Source: Succinivibrio dextrinosolvens
GTDB taxonomy: Bacteria; Pseudomonadota; Gammaproteobacteria; Enterobacterales; Succinivibrionaceae
Length of the DNA stretch: 64,000 nt
NCBI RefSeq assembly: GCF_011065405.1
Contig: NZ_CP047056.1
Location: 828,747-892,746, forward strand
Direction: 5' to 3'
Below the pieces are notes generated by a model. It saw nothing but the letters and a program-made list of their open reading frames with translations, was not told the DNA's origin and searched no databases. A program made the position numbers and the translations under genes. Below are positions 48,873 through 58,313 of the stretch, piece after piece. Positions within the stretch are counted from its first letter, which is position 1. Every line of letters begins with the position of its first letter.

Positions 48873-50057
48873 CTATTCGCTTACAATACGCTTTGCAGCT
48901 GTATTTGCAGCCTCTTCAACACCCTGACGGCCTGAAGTTACATTCTTTAAAGCAGTTTCCAGTGAAGACCAGAACTTGCTCATCTCAGGAACTGAAGGCA
49001 TTGGTTCGCCGTTTTCAGCGTTAACTTTGGTAGTTGCAATGCGAGGATCTTTATCAAGCTTTTGCTGGAAGGACTTAAGAGCAACTACACCCATTGCCTT
49101 GTCGTTATTAACAGCTTCAAGACCTTCGTCGGTTAATAGATAGTTCTCAAGGAATTCAACAGCAAGATCCTTATTTGGAGAAGCAGAGTTCATTGCAAGA
49201 CCTGTTACACCAACAAAAGCCTTTGCATCCTTGCCACCCAGCTTAGGTAATTTATAGACTGTGAAGTCAACTTTTGACTGATCATAGTTTGGCCAGCCCC
49301 ATGGACCGTTAATGATACATGCTGCCTTATTCTTAGTGAACTGGGCTTCCATTACACCGTAATCTGCGCCCTTATCCATATAGCCCTTGTCTAAAAGAGT
49401 CTTAATGAAGTTCAGACCTGCCTTTGAACCGGCATTTGCAACACCAGTATCTTTTACGTCATAGCCGTTAGCAGTTTTCTTGAAAGCATAACCACCCTGA
49501 GCAGCAATCAGAGGGTATGAGAAGTATGGAGTGGTGTAAGCCCAGATAATAGGCTTAACACCGTCTTTCTTCAGCTCGTCCCCTAGCTTCATTAAATCTT
49601 CAAAATTCTCAGGCTGTGACTTAACAAACTTGTTGTTACAGATTAGAGAAACAGCCTCGATAGCAACAGGATAACCAACAATCTTGCCATCAATAGTCAT
49701 TGCTTCCCAGCCAACATCAGCGAATTTAGCCTTTACTTTATCGCTTACAGTGATAGGAGAAATCAAGCCTGCCTTTGACCACTCACCGAAACGGTCATGA
49801 GCCCACATGATTAAATCAGGGCCATTGCCGGTTGCAGCGGTCTGCTGGAATTTAACTTCTACCTGGTCAGGATGAGCAACGGTAACCTTGATGCCGGTGT
49901 CAGCGGTGAATTTCTCACCAACTTTGGCTATACCGTTATATCCTTTATCGCCGTTAACCCAGATGGTTAACTGATCCTTCTCAATTGCTGCATTAGCTGA
50001 CATTGATAGACCCAATGTAACAGCACAAATCGCAGAAGCTAAGATTGTTTTCTTCAT
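48873..50057 (-). CDS. malE: Maltose/maltodextrin-binding periplasmic protein MalE
   Basis: Periplasmic receptor of the importer. A signal peptide ([20 protein letters not shown], cut near ANA-AIE) is followed by [20 protein letters not shown] and [20 protein letters not shown], very like E. coli MalE. Further matches are [22 protein letters not shown] and [13 protein letters not shown]. 394 residues against 396. First gene of the operon with about 420 bases of upstream DNA before the AraC gene. Confidence 0.95.
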   Translation of the reverse strand: MKKTILASAICAVTLGLSMSANAAIEKDQLTIWVNGDKGYNGIAKVGEKFTADTGIKVTVAHPDQVEVKFQQTAATGNGPDLIMWAHDRFGEWSKAGLISPITVSDKVKAKFADVGWEAMTIDGKIVGYPVAIEAVSLICNNKFVKSQPENFEDLMKLGDELKKDGVKPIIWAYTTPYFSYPLIAAQGGYAFKKTANGYDVKDTGVANAGSKAGLNFIKTLLDKGYMDKGADYGVMEAQFTKNKAACIINGPWGWPNYDQSKVDFTVYKLPKLGGKDAKAFVGVTGLAMNSASPNKDLAVEFLENYLLTDEGLEAVNNDKAMGVVALKSFQQKLDKDPRIATTKVNAENGEPMPSVPEMSKFWSSLETALKNVTSGRQGVEEAANTAAKRIVSE

Positions 50058-50458
50058 TTTATAATCCCTGTAATTTATTCTCTTTATGTATTGTCTGTTT
50101 TAGGTTTTTACCTTTAAACACCCTTGAAAATTACGTTATCTTCATTTCCTAAGGTTAATAAAATTGTAAAGATTGAAATTACAAAACAACAATACAATAT
50201 TGACCTAAAAATGTATTATTTTATCTTCTTTGATTTTTTTTGTGACATTAAGCAAAATTACAATAAATTCGATAAAAAAAGGCAAATTAAAGAAAAATTA
50301 TCGAAATGATAGTAAGGATAAGGAGAAAATGACATTTTTTTAACAAATGTACATACATACATCACAATTTATTGATTTATTTCAATAATCAATGTGTTAA
50401 TGTGGTTCACATGTTTGTATAAAATAAAATACAAGTTAGATAAATTCAAGGAGTTAGT
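50058..50458. other. upstream region of the mal operon
   Basis: About 400 AT-rich bases with no gene. It includes a compact palindrome ATGTGGTTCACAT near 50400 that resembles half a CRP site, and a perfect CRP box just beyond, at 50459. No MalT-box set is evident. A promoter must lie here but I cannot place it. Confidence 0.5.
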
Positions 50459-50474
50459 TGTGATATTTTTCACA
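50459..50474. promoter_or_regulatory. perfect CRP-box sequence
   Basis: TGTGA TATTTT TCACA: both 5-base arms match the CRP consensus with the 6-base spacer. It sits just below the stop of the AraC-type gene and about 400 bases above malE, so it probably serves the mal operon, with a distant start, or is a chance site. Confidence 0.65.
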
Positions 50475-50479
50475 ATAAA

Positions 50480-51367
50480 CTAATTCTGACGATACTTCAA
50501 CGGAGTAATTCCGTATTTCTTTTTAAACAGTCTGAAGAAATATGACTCGTTATCAAAGCCATGATCTGATGCAACATCTGAAATCTGCTTTTCACCTCTT
50601 AGAATATCGTCCGCAGCCATCTGCAGTCTGTAGTCATTCACGTACTCAATAAAGCTCATATTCATTGCTTTTTTGAAAAATCTGCAGAAATAAGCCTCAG
50701 AGAAATTCATACGTTTTGAGGCATCAGAAACAGACAAAGGACCCGAGTGATGATCATGGATCCACTCTAAGAGTTCTTTTAGCTTTTCCTGTCTAAGCTT
50801 TTCAAATGGGGTATTAAGTTCAAGATTCTTAAAAATACCAGAACGTTCAAACTCCATGAACAAATCAAGAATCTTAATCTTAACCGTATATTGAGTCATA
50901 AGTTCCTTGGATTTACAGTTGTCTCTGATATATTCAAAGTCTTCTAAGAGCTTTTGATATCCATCAAATTCAGGTTTTACAATGAAAGGTGTTTTTCTTA
51001 TGGTACTGTACAGATAATCATAAAGATTGCTCTGCAGTTTATCATAATACGCAAAACGCATAATCTCAGCGTTAAAAACAATAGCACTCTCAACGGCATC
51101 GCCAGGTAAGGCTATACTGTGAATCATCTTTGAAGGTATAAGCAGCATAGCAGGAGAATCAACAACCAAAGGTGATGTTTCAATATTCAGGATAAATCTT
51201 CCCTTTTCAAAACACAGAACCTCAACCTCTGTATGCCAGTGAGCATAAAGGAGCTTAGTGAAATTATTGCCGTTATATCTGTAACTTGCGATTGGAAAAG
51301 CATTTGATCCATGCTTGATATCTTCCTTCTTTACAGATTTTTCTTTTTTGTTATTTATCTCAGCCAT
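50480..51367 (-). CDS. AraC-family transcriptional regulator
   Basis: 295 residues: an N-terminal cupin-like sensor (about 20-170; HWHTEVEVLCFEKGRFILNIE) and a C-terminal pair of helix-turn-helix motifs. The first is LSVSDASKRMNFSEAYFCRFFK, about 215-235, and the second KQISDVASDHGFDNESYFFRLF. Sensors of this type bind sugars or related compounds. It precedes the mal operon on the same strand, so it may activate malE; MalT is the E. coli regulator and is not seen. The ribosome site is weak (GCAGAAAAA). Confidence 0.9.
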   Translation of the reverse strand: MAEINNKKEKSVKKEDIKHGSNAFPIASYRYNGNNFTKLLYAHWHTEVEVLCFEKGRFILNIETSPLVVDSPAMLLIPSKMIHSIALPGDAVESAIVFNAEIMRFAYYDKLQSNLYDYLYSTIRKTPFIVKPEFDGYQKLLEDFEYIRDNCKSKELMTQYTVKIKILDLFMEFERSGIFKNLELNTPFEKLRQEKLKELLEWIHDHHSGPLSVSDASKRMNFSEAYFCRFFKKAMNMSFIEYVNDYRLQMAADDILRGEKQISDVASDHGFDNESYFFRLFKKKYGITPLKYRQN

Positions 51368-51612
51368 TTTTTCTGCAGTAATGATGAACTATTTCGCTGT
51401 TGATATAGAAAAACAAACACAACCACTGCCGGATATTAACATTAAAACGCATATTTATCATGAGCCAATTCTGACAAAAATGCTTTCTCAAAGCTAACTA
51501 TATATTCCAATTGAAGAAATTAACAGGTTTACCAGCGCCATTCAGCTATTTAAAAAAAGCTATCCATAAAGAATCGATTAAGAGATAAAGAAAAATGCGG
51601 AAGGAAAATCAA

Positions 51613-51639
51613 GGAAACCGCTAAAATTAGCGGTTTTCC
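51613..51639 (-). terminator. hairpin downstream of the DtxR-like gene
   Basis: A 12-bp stem GGAAACCGCTAA / TTAGCGGTTTTCC with one bulge and a 2-4 base loop. The minus-strand continuation is only moderately T-rich (TTGATTTTCC). It lies about 30 bases after the stop. Confidence 0.6.
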
Positions 51640-51666
51640 AATATAAAACGGATAAAGGTAGTTTGA

Positions 51667-52116
51667 TTATACCAACTCATGATCCTTTAGATACTTGATA
51701 ATCCCTTTCATTGTCTTATCAGAAATAACGTGTTCTATTCTACAGGCGTCACTTTCTGCGACATCCGAAGGAACATTGGCAACACTCTTAAAGAAAACTG
51801 TCAGATATTGATGACGCTTGAATACAGATTCAGCAAGTTTTCTTCCCTCAGGAGTAAACTCAATATCACCTGCAAGACCGATTCTGATAAGATCCTTTTC
51901 CTTTAAAAGGCCAAGTCCGCGAGATACACTAGGCTTACTTAGTTTTAACTCATTAGCAACATCAACAGCCCTAACTAGACCATTTGATCTTCTTTCCTTT
52001 ATCACAAGAATAGTCTCAAGATAGGTTTCTCCAGATTCTGCAATTTCTCCTGTTTTTTTCTGAACAGCCTCTGGAACTGCATCTAATGCTGACGGAGCAC
52101 TCTTAATTTTTTCCAT
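51667..52116 (-). CDS. DtxR/MntR-family metal-dependent regulator
   Basis: 149 residues: an N-terminal winged helix-turn-helix (ETYLETILVIKERRSNGLVRA, DVANELKLSKPSVSRGLGLL) and a dimerisation domain (RHQYLTVFFKSVANVPSDVAESDACRIEHVISDKTM). Residues of the metal site (Glu/His in EHVISD, Asp/Cys in ESDACRIEH) are present. MntR-type members respond to manganese or iron. It follows a Fur-like regulator by 30 bases, probably in one operon. The metal is undetermined. Confidence 0.87.
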   Translation of the reverse strand: MEKIKSAPSALDAVPEAVQKKTGEIAESGETYLETILVIKERRSNGLVRAVDVANELKLSKPSVSRGLGLLKEKDLIRIGLAGDIEFTPEGRKLAESVFKRHQYLTVFFKSVANVPSDVAESDACRIEHVISDKTMKGIIKYLKDHELV

Positions 52117-52146
52117 GTTAAAACTAAATTCCTAAATAAAAATAGA

Positions 52147-52593
52147 TTAAATTACAGTTACGTTAATTTTATCACCTACAAGTGAAAGGCGAACATTATT
52201 CATTGAAGATATTGTACCGCGTTGAACCAGTCCATGTTTAATTAATAATTCCAAATCCTTGACGGTACCTTCGTTTAAAATCTTTCTGCCCTTCTCATCT
52301 GCAACCACGCCTAATCTTGGTTCAACTCTCTGCATACCGAGATTTCTATTTTTTGAAATCAGACCGATCTGTTCAAGACGGTTAATCAGACGATATACAG
52401 TGGCAATGCCTAAATCAGGAACAAACTGTTTAGCTTCATACCATAACTCTTTAGGAGAAGTGCATTTACTTGAAGTAAGAATTTCAATGATACGACGTCT
52501 TTGAACTGTCATTCTTAGCCCACTTGCCTCAAGCTTACGAATTGTATCTTCGGTTAATGCATTAACGTTAAAGGATTCGTTTTCATCAAACAT
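52147..52593 (-). CDS. Fur-family regulator with a degenerate metal-binding domain
   Basis: 148 residues. The N-terminal winged helix fits Fur (GLRMTVQRRRIIEILTSSKCTSP, GIATVYRLINRLEQIGLI). The C-terminal half departs: the HHDHLxC-type metal and Cys motifs are missing and the segment reads VEPRLGVVADEKGRKILNEG. It may be a Fur paralogue that responds to another cue, or has lost sensing. It precedes the DtxR-like gene. Identity as Fur-superfamily is clear; function is open. Confidence 0.78.
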   Translation of the reverse strand: MFDENESFNVNALTEDTIRKLEASGLRMTVQRRRIIEILTSSKCTSPKELWYEAKQFVPDLGIATVYRLINRLEQIGLISKNRNLGMQRVEPRLGVVADEKGRKILNEGTVKDLELLIKHGLVQRGTISSMNNVRLSLVGDKINVTVI

Positions 52594-52774
52594 AGCGCAC
52601 CCACTCTTATACTATTTCTTACTATTTTTATATATGGGGATCGTTTTTTCTGTTTCAAGAATTATGTTAATTATTTTGACAATTTCCCCTTCACATATCA
52701 TTTAGAATAGTACGAATATACAAAATGTTCATTATGAAAGTTAGAAGGAATTACAACTTTTTGACGAAAGGATC

Positions 52775-52936
52775 CTATTTGTCCTTATTATCATGACAAT
52801 GACACTCGGAGGCTCCAGTTTTTGAGCATCCGCATCCACCTTTTAATGACAGAATTGAAAAAATCTTCTTTAGCCCTGAATAAAGAGCTAAGGCTGCTAA
52901 GGCAAAAAGAATAAAAAGAATGATTTTTGCGGTCAT
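52775..52936 (-). CDS. FeoB-associated Cys-rich membrane protein
   Basis: A 53-residue gene. MTAKIILFILFALAALALYS forms one membrane helix, followed by a short C-terminal tail with clustered cysteines and histidines (GGCGCSK, ECHCHD). This is the pattern of the FeoB-associated family, usually next to feoB in ferrous iron uptake loci. The start at 52936 has GGAGA six bases upstream. No feoA or feoB is within the window. It lies below a cold-shock-like protein and above the Fur-like regulator. Confidence 0.8.
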   Translation of the reverse strand: MTAKIILFILFALAALALYSGLKKIFSILSLKGGCGCSKTGASECHCHDNKDK

Positions 52937-53003
52937 ATATAATCTCCATGTTAAGAAGATTATAACAGATAAAGTTAGCTATTGCTAACAATGCAAAATT
53001 CTA

Positions 53004-53660
53004 TCATTTGCTCAAGAAAAAACCAATTGTAAAGATTATCAGAAGAATTGCTCCTGAGATTTTTACCAGCTTAAGACCAAACTGACTTTTTCTCTCATCA
53101 CTTGCTATTTTCTCAATTCCATCATGTCTGATCTTATGCTTAAGTTCTCGTAATGACTGCGCACCGTCGGTATTGGAATCTGCTTTTTTTGCAATCACCC
53201 CTACTCTTGCTGTACCCCTGTACATGTAAAAGGAAAAACCTATGGAATTTCGTGTAAAGCGCTCCTCTTTGTAATCTAAGACCACGTTGCCTCCAAGTTT
53301 CTCACACAAATCGATAAAGGCAAACTTAAGCGATTTGGAATTTCTTGCTTCGCGTTTTAGAGTAATATCACTCGAATCTATAAGCTCATAGCCATCAGGA
53401 ATTCCTGAGGAAATAATACCTGTCTGAGATGGCTCCAGATAAAAAATGTTATCTTCAAGAAGATTCTGCTCTTTTGAGATGAGCATATTTACTACAATCT
53501 TATCTTCAAGATTAAAATCTACTCTACAGCCATTTATAAGCTTGGATTCATCCTGATTAGGAGCAAGGCTTTCTGTTGAAAAGTTCAGTAAAAGGCCATC
53601 ATCAGACTGAATAGCTCCTGTATTTTCATCTGCATTAAAATAAGTAATGGTTCCTTTCAT
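53004..53660 (-). CDS. Cold-shock-like OB-fold protein with a C-terminal membrane anchor
   Basis: 218 residues. The start at 53660 has GGGGAG eight bases upstream. An N-terminal OB/cold-shock-like domain (KGTITYFNADENTGAIQSDDG, about 1-65) resembles the RNP-1 side of CSD proteins. A middle domain of about 110 residues of no known family follows (ELIDSSDITLKREARN; LGGNVVLDYKEERF, like small heavy-metal-binding YbjQ-type folds), then one C-terminal helix (about 198-216, GAILLIIFTIGFFLS) with a tiny tail. That gives a CSD tethered to the membrane facing the cytoplasm. Function unknown. Confidence 0.65.
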   Translation of the reverse strand: MKGTITYFNADENTGAIQSDDGLLLNFSTESLAPNQDESKLINGCRVDFNLEDKIVVNMLISKEQNLLEDNIFYLEPSQTGIISSGIPDGYELIDSSDITLKREARNSKSLKFAFIDLCEKLGGNVVLDYKEERFTRNSIGFSFYMYRGTARVGVIAKKADSNTDGAQSLRELKHKIRHDGIEKIASDERKSQFGLKLVKISGAILLIIFTIGFFLSK

Positions 53661-53723
53661 AAAAATATCTCCCCAGAACAAAGCCTAGCTGATATTACTT
53701 ATATATCCAATAGATTGAACAGA

Positions 53724-54788
53724 TTAAAGTACAATTTTTCCAGATTTCAGATCTGCTGAAAATGACAGCATTCTATCAAGAGGTTTCAGTGCACCAAGAC
53801 GAATATTCTCTTCCACATTCACACCATGAGACTCAGGATTATTTAATGCCCTGATTAATGATTCAAGAGTATTGAGCCCCATCCAAGGGCAGTTTGCACA
53901 GCTAATACAGTGCCCAGCGGAACTTACTACAGGAGCTTCAATAAACTTCTTATCAGGACAGGCCTGCATAAGCTTGTAGAAGATATGTTTTTCCGTACCG
54001 ATAATAAATTCCTTTGCCTCAGATTTTTTAGCAAAGTTAAGGATCTGGGAGGTTGAACCCACATAGTCTGCCTTAGCAACTACTGAAGCAGGAGCTTCAG
54101 GATGAACAAGGACCAAAGCATTTGGATTTTCTTTCTTAACAAAATCCAGAGCATTCTCCTCAAAGGAATCATGCACAATACATCTTCCTGGCCAACAGTA
54201 GATCTCACAGTCAGACTGAGCTGCAATATATGAACCTAAATGACGATCCGGTACCCATAAAATTGGCTTTCCCTGTTTAGTCAAATATTTACCAAGCTCA
54301 ACAGCTAAAGATGATGTTACAATCCAGTCTGACTGAGCTTTAACTTGAGCAGATGTATTAGCATATGCAACTACCGTAGCTTCAGGATGAAGAGATTTCA
54401 TTCTTTTCAGATCTTCAACATCACAGCACAAATCCAGAGAACATTCAGCCTTCAGATCTGGCATGATAACAGTCTTATCAGGAGAAAGGATCTTGGCGGT
54501 TTCACCCATGAACCTTACACCAGCAACTAAAAGCAGATTCTTATCACTGTCACGTCCTACTCTTGCCATCTCAAGAGAATCACCAATAAAACCACCGGCA
54601 GCCTCACACAGACGCTGCATGGTATCAGATGTATAGTAATGAGCAATTAGAAGAGCATTTTTCTTTTTAATAAGCTCCAGAGCCTCATCAAATAAGGAAT
54701 CATCTTTCTTCTTGGCTTCAAGAGACAAAGTCTCAGGTAATAAAAAAGAGTCAGGGACTCTGACTCCGTCTATCATGTGTAGTGGCAT
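53724..54788 (-). CDS. nadA: Quinolinate synthase A
   Basis: [4Fe-4S] enzyme that condenses iminoaspartate with dihydroxyacetone phosphate to quinolinate in NAD biosynthesis. Cysteine motifs for the cluster are in place: AECSLDLCCD near residue 117, WPGRCIVHDSF near 205 and HCISCANCPWMGLN near 290. The substrate region LIAHYYTSDTMQRLCEAAGG is present. 354 residues, typical. It follows an unknown gene by 9 bases, so its operon partners are a pRiA4b-like protein and a long Sel1-type protein. No nadB is in the window. Confidence 0.96.
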   Translation of the reverse strand: MPLHMIDGVRVPDSFLLPETLSLEAKKKDDSLFDEALELIKKKNALLIAHYYTSDTMQRLCEAAGGFIGDSLEMARVGRDSDKNLLLVAGVRFMGETAKILSPDKTVIMPDLKAECSLDLCCDVEDLKRMKSLHPEATVVAYANTSAQVKAQSDWIVTSSLAVELGKYLTKQGKPILWVPDRHLGSYIAAQSDCEIYCWPGRCIVHDSFEENALDFVKKENPNALVLVHPEAPASVVAKADYVGSTSQILNFAKKSEAKEFIIGTEKHIFYKLMQACPDKKFIEAPVVSSAGHCISCANCPWMGLNTLESLIRALNNPESHGVNVEENIRLGALKPLDRMLSFSADLKSGKIVL

Positions 54789-54797
54789 TTTTTATTG

Positions 54798-55328
54798 TTA
54801 TCCTTTTACATTGAACGGTATGGCACTAATCTTACTCATAGTTGCCTCAAGATCCTTGCGAACCGATCCATACTCTCTTAATCTGTTTGTAACATCCTTC
54901 AAATTAAGACTTGGGCAATCTTCCATATCATAATATGCGGAAATGGAAGCGGCTGTCAGATTATCCTCAGGAGGTAACATACCAGCTCCCACAAGACATG
55001 AAGGGATCAGGCAGTAAAGCTTTTCCTCTGCTTTCATAACCTCAACTCTATGTCTTAATGAACCAATGGTTTCGTTTACAAAATTAAAAACAGAGCCTGT
55101 TTCAAGAGCAAGAGAATCAAAACTTTTCAGCTCTTCGAGTGAAGTTGTTTCACCATCAATACCGGCTGAGAATTTCTGATTATTAATAATAAAACAATAT
55201 TGGGATTTCTTGTAGTCAAAGGCAAGAGCGATCAGTTTTGCAACATGACAGATATCAGCCTTTCCGTCTATAGCCACAAGACGCCACAATGGCGTATCCT
55301 CAATAGAAACCTTTAAGAGGTACTGCAC
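54798..55328 (-). CDS. pRiA4b ORF-3-like protein
   Basis: 176 residues of unknown function. The N-terminal half resembles the pRiA4b ORF-3 domain: YLLKVSIEDTPLWRLVAIDG, then VAKLIALAFDYKKSQYCFII and a beta-hairpin FSAGIDGETTSL, matching that family's W-R and leucine/phenylalanine pattern. It sits 12 bases after a Sel1-type protein and 9 bases before nadA. Such proteins accompany transposons and phage-defence loci in some genomes, but nothing here shows that role. Confidence 0.55.
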   Translation of the reverse strand: MQYLLKVSIEDTPLWRLVAIDGKADICHVAKLIALAFDYKKSQYCFIINNQKFSAGIDGETTSLEELKSFDSLALETGSVFNFVNETIGSLRHRVEVMKAEEKLYCLIPSCLVGAGMLPPEDNLTAASISAYYDMEDCPSLNLKDVTNRLREYGSVRKDLEATMSKISAIPFNVKG

Positions 55329-55340
55329 CTTACAAAACTC

Positions 55341-57980
55341 CTACTGCACAATATTTGATACAAACACATCTGAATCTAAAGGCTCATTATCTGTACTACG
55401 GTCCTTTACCGCAATATTACAGTCTTCACAGGACAGAAGGCTGAAATCCATAGCAGTAAACAGACAGCTTATAATCGAACCAGAGAATTTGCCCTTCATT
55501 ATCTTCTCTTTGAAGACATCATATGAAGGAGGCATAGAGTAAGAACGAATGAACATAAATGCAGAAACAAGATCAAAATCAGAACTGCTCTTAGTCTTAA
55601 CCTCATTCAGACGTTCGCACAGAGAGAAAACCTTCTTCGAATCCTCAAGCTGCTTTTCAGAAATGTTGTTGAAACATACTGAATAAGCCCCTTTTACAAG
55701 ATGTTTTCTAAGATTTGAAAGTACCTGATAGTCAGGCTTTACATCCATTCCCTTAAGCTGTTTTTTCTTTAGAGATGGAGTATTTGCCCAGAATTCTGAA
55801 TGATAAAGATTGTATGTTATATCCTTTTCAAGCTGAGTCTTGCCGGCAACAAGCTTATTGATAATATCCTTCATCTTGTATATGGCAGGAGAATTATCAT
55901 GAGCAGAATCATCCTTGTCATCCATCATAAAATTAAAACTGATGTCCAGACTCTTCCTGAAGGTAGGGAAATACGAAGACTGAGGGGTATCCAGAGGGAA
56001 TGCATTCTTGTACATTGACTGGTAATAGCCAAAGAATGAGGTATATCCGTTTAAAATTGCCTTCTGCTGATACTCAAAAGCCTTCTCAACATTAGCAGGC
56101 AGAAAAATACCTGAATGATACATATCACAAAGAATCAGGCAGGCTTGAGGATTATCCTCTGCCAGTTCTTCCATCTCTTCGATAAGCTGCATAAAAGGTA
56201 ACGGACAATAGGCACCGGTTGCCTTCAAATGCTTATATTCTTCAATTGCGTCAGGGAAGATATACTCCGCAGCATATCGCAGGTAGGTATGAGCCAGTTT
56301 TGAATTGCTTGACTCATAAACCTTATATAGAACATAGTAACCAAGAATATTGCCGTAATTGATGGCTCTTGTAGCGTAAGCCTCAGCCTTATCCATATCA
56401 TTATTGATTACAGCTCCAAGAGCAATATTCAAAAGAGCAAAGGAACTGCCCTGTTCTGCAGCCTGTTCCCAGTAACTTAATGCGCTGTCATCCGGACCAT
56501 GCTCCTCCAAAACAAGATTTCCCAGAAGGAAACTTGCCTTTGCATATCCCTGCTTTGAAAGAACATGCAGATATTTCTTAGGGATCTTGTCAAAGGAGCC
56601 CTTGTATAGACAGAAAAGACAGACATATGCACTTAAGGAATAGGCATCCTTCTCTTTTAATCCATCTTTGATGAAATCAAAGAGGAAATCTGAAATCTCA
56701 GTTTCCTTATTGAGATTAAGATCAAGTGCAAGTGCAATTTCATTAAGAAGGTCAGGATCATCCTCGAGAGTACCGGTAATTTCAAGGAATAAGGCAACTG
56801 CTGCTTTAAGCCTGTAACTCTTAGGGGATTCTTGAAGATTCTCAATCAGTATATCCAGAAAATCATCAAAGATTTCCATTGGCATCGAAAAAGGAACTGA
56901 CTCATAATCGCAGTCAAATTTCAGTGAGTTTAAAAGTGCCAGAATATTAAAAAGACACTGCTCTTCAAGATCTTTACCCTTGCCGCATACAGGTTCAAAG
57001 CTAAGGAAATGCTGCTCTTTGGTAGTCTTAATGTAACGAACCAGAGCAAAACAGTTTATAAGCAGAGTATATAAATCGGTAAGCTCACTCTCAGATTCCA
57101 TTTCTGAATCAATGGATAAATCCAGAAAGTAAACAATAAAGGCCATGGTACAGAAAGGGTCACCTACAACCATACCATATGAAAACCACTGTCTGGCCTT
57201 TGACTTATCTAAAGGAAGATCCTTTCCTCGCATATATGCGTTGCCGATTCTATAGGCGACATTCCCAGGAACGCCCTTGATTACAGAGGAAGCCTCTGCA
57301 TAAATCAGAGATGGGTGGTAAACATTGAAAGAGGACTCAAAAATAGTACGCAACGATTCAAGATAAAGAATATTTTCCTCATCATCATAATCATCAATCT
57401 GAATCTGGAGCTGTTCTTCAAAATATTTAATAGGCATCAGAAACAGTCTAGAGATTGAAGAAAGATCCTGCCAATTAGGCGTTCCATCTATAAACAGCTG
57501 ATCCACAAAAAATGTTATTGCAGAAGGAATATAAACAGGAACACAGGATGAAACAAAATTATCCTCATTTATTTTGCTGAAATCATCTGCAAACTGACGG
57601 ATAACTTCAAGAGATCTGTCGTAGTATTTTTTTGAACGAGCATATTTTAAAACAGATGAGGATTTAAAGTATTTTTTCAGATCACGGGTACTGAGAACAT
57701 CCAGTGCATTTTCAAGTTTTGCAAAAATATCATCTTTCTGTTTTACATTGCTCTGCTCTAAAGCAACATAATTCCAGTAGATATACTCATCGATATCTTT
57801 TTTTTCAGTATTTTCAGAAAGCTCTATCTCACCATATCTTCTGACTTTGGCATTTAATTCATCCTGAGTAATAACTTCGTAAGTGGAGTCAAAATTAAGG
57901 AAATTATTCTCAATAAAATGAATTTTCTCTTTAATTTCCGATTCATCTAGAAGTTTATTTTTTTTATTAGATAATGACAT
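55341..57980 (-). CDS. Large Sel1-type helical repeat protein
   Basis: About 879 residues from the ATG at 57980, with GAGAAAA upstream; a longer frame adds a hydrophobic leader. Sel1-like repeats are seen near 247 (GNAYMRGKDLPLDKSKARQW), 480-560 (ASFLLGNLVLEEHGPDDSAL; YWEQAAEQGSSFALLNIALG) and 610-650 (CDMYHSGIFLPANVEKAFEY). No signal peptide or membrane helix, so probably cytoplasmic. Acidic residues are frequent at the N-terminus. Sel1 repeats mediate protein contacts. It is upstream of the pRiA4b-like gene and nadA. Confidence 0.65.
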   Translation of the reverse strand: MSLSNKKNKLLDESEIKEKIHFIENNFLNFDSTYEVITQDELNAKVRRYGEIELSENTEKKDIDEYIYWNYVALEQSNVKQKDDIFAKLENALDVLSTRDLKKYFKSSSVLKYARSKKYYDRSLEVIRQFADDFSKINEDNFVSSCVPVYIPSAITFFVDQLFIDGTPNWQDLSSISRLFLMPIKYFEEQLQIQIDDYDDEENILYLESLRTIFESSFNVYHPSLIYAEASSVIKGVPGNVAYRIGNAYMRGKDLPLDKSKARQWFSYGMVVGDPFCTMAFIVYFLDLSIDSEMESESELTDLYTLLINCFALVRYIKTTKEQHFLSFEPVCGKGKDLEEQCLFNILALLNSLKFDCDYESVPFSMPMEIFDDFLDILIENLQESPKSYRLKAAVALFLEITGTLEDDPDLLNEIALALDLNLNKETEISDFLFDFIKDGLKEKDAYSLSAYVCLFCLYKGSFDKIPKKYLHVLSKQGYAKASFLLGNLVLEEHGPDDSALSYWEQAAEQGSSFALLNIALGAVINNDMDKAEAYATRAINYGNILGYYVLYKVYESSNSKLAHTYLRYAAEYIFPDAIEEYKHLKATGAYCPLPFMQLIEEMEELAEDNPQACLILCDMYHSGIFLPANVEKAFEYQQKAILNGYTSFFGYYQSMYKNAFPLDTPQSSYFPTFRKSLDISFNFMMDDKDDSAHDNSPAIYKMKDIINKLVAGKTQLEKDITYNLYHSEFWANTPSLKKKQLKGMDVKPDYQVLSNLRKHLVKGAYSVCFNNISEKQLEDSKKVFSLCERLNEVKTKSSSDFDLVSAFMFIRSYSMPPSYDVFKEKIMKGKFSGSIISCLFTAMDFSLLSCEDCNIAVKDRSTDNEPLDSDVFVSNIVQ

Positions 57981-58282
57981 GTTTTCTCGTAGTTCTCGAA
58001 AAAAAATCAGTCTCAGTAAAGCTATCCATTCAAAAGCTTTGTGAGAAAGAGACAGTGGAAACAATTAATTTCCACCATTAAATAAATATGTGTAACTTAT
58101 GTAGAATATTAAGAGTAAAAAATTAAGATTGTATCTTGTATATTTTTCCTAGTTTGTATCGGTTATTTTACACTTTACAAAAACAAAAAATGATATACAT
58201 AAGCTTATTTAACATAAGGTTAGTATATCATTATCTTCAAGTCTTCATAGTACAAAATAGAAGACTATTCTCACATTTTTGC
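57981..58282. other. intergenic stretch between Sel1 and cstA genes
   Basis: AT-rich, about 300 bases, no gene visible on either strand. It should contain the promoter of the Sel1-pRiA4b-nadA unit; I cannot place it. Confidence 0.4.
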
Positions 58283-58308
58283 TAGGCAGAATGATTTCTG
58301 CCCAGCCT
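58283..58308 (-). terminator. hairpin after cstA
   Basis: Eleven-pair stem GCTAGGCAGAA / TTCTGCCCAGC with one mismatch, loop TGAT, close to the cstA stop. No T-run follows on the minus strand, so it may stabilise or terminate with Rho. Confidence 0.5.
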
Positions 58309-58313
58309 TTCAA

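Noticed and set aside
50400-50420. ATGTGGTTCACAT as a full CRP site
   Set aside because: The arms are only 3 bases apart instead of 6; treated as a half-site.
52791-52991. A 66-codon minus-strand frame
   Set aside because: A different frame over the same DNA encodes the FeoB-associated protein with a good ribosome site and clustered cysteines.
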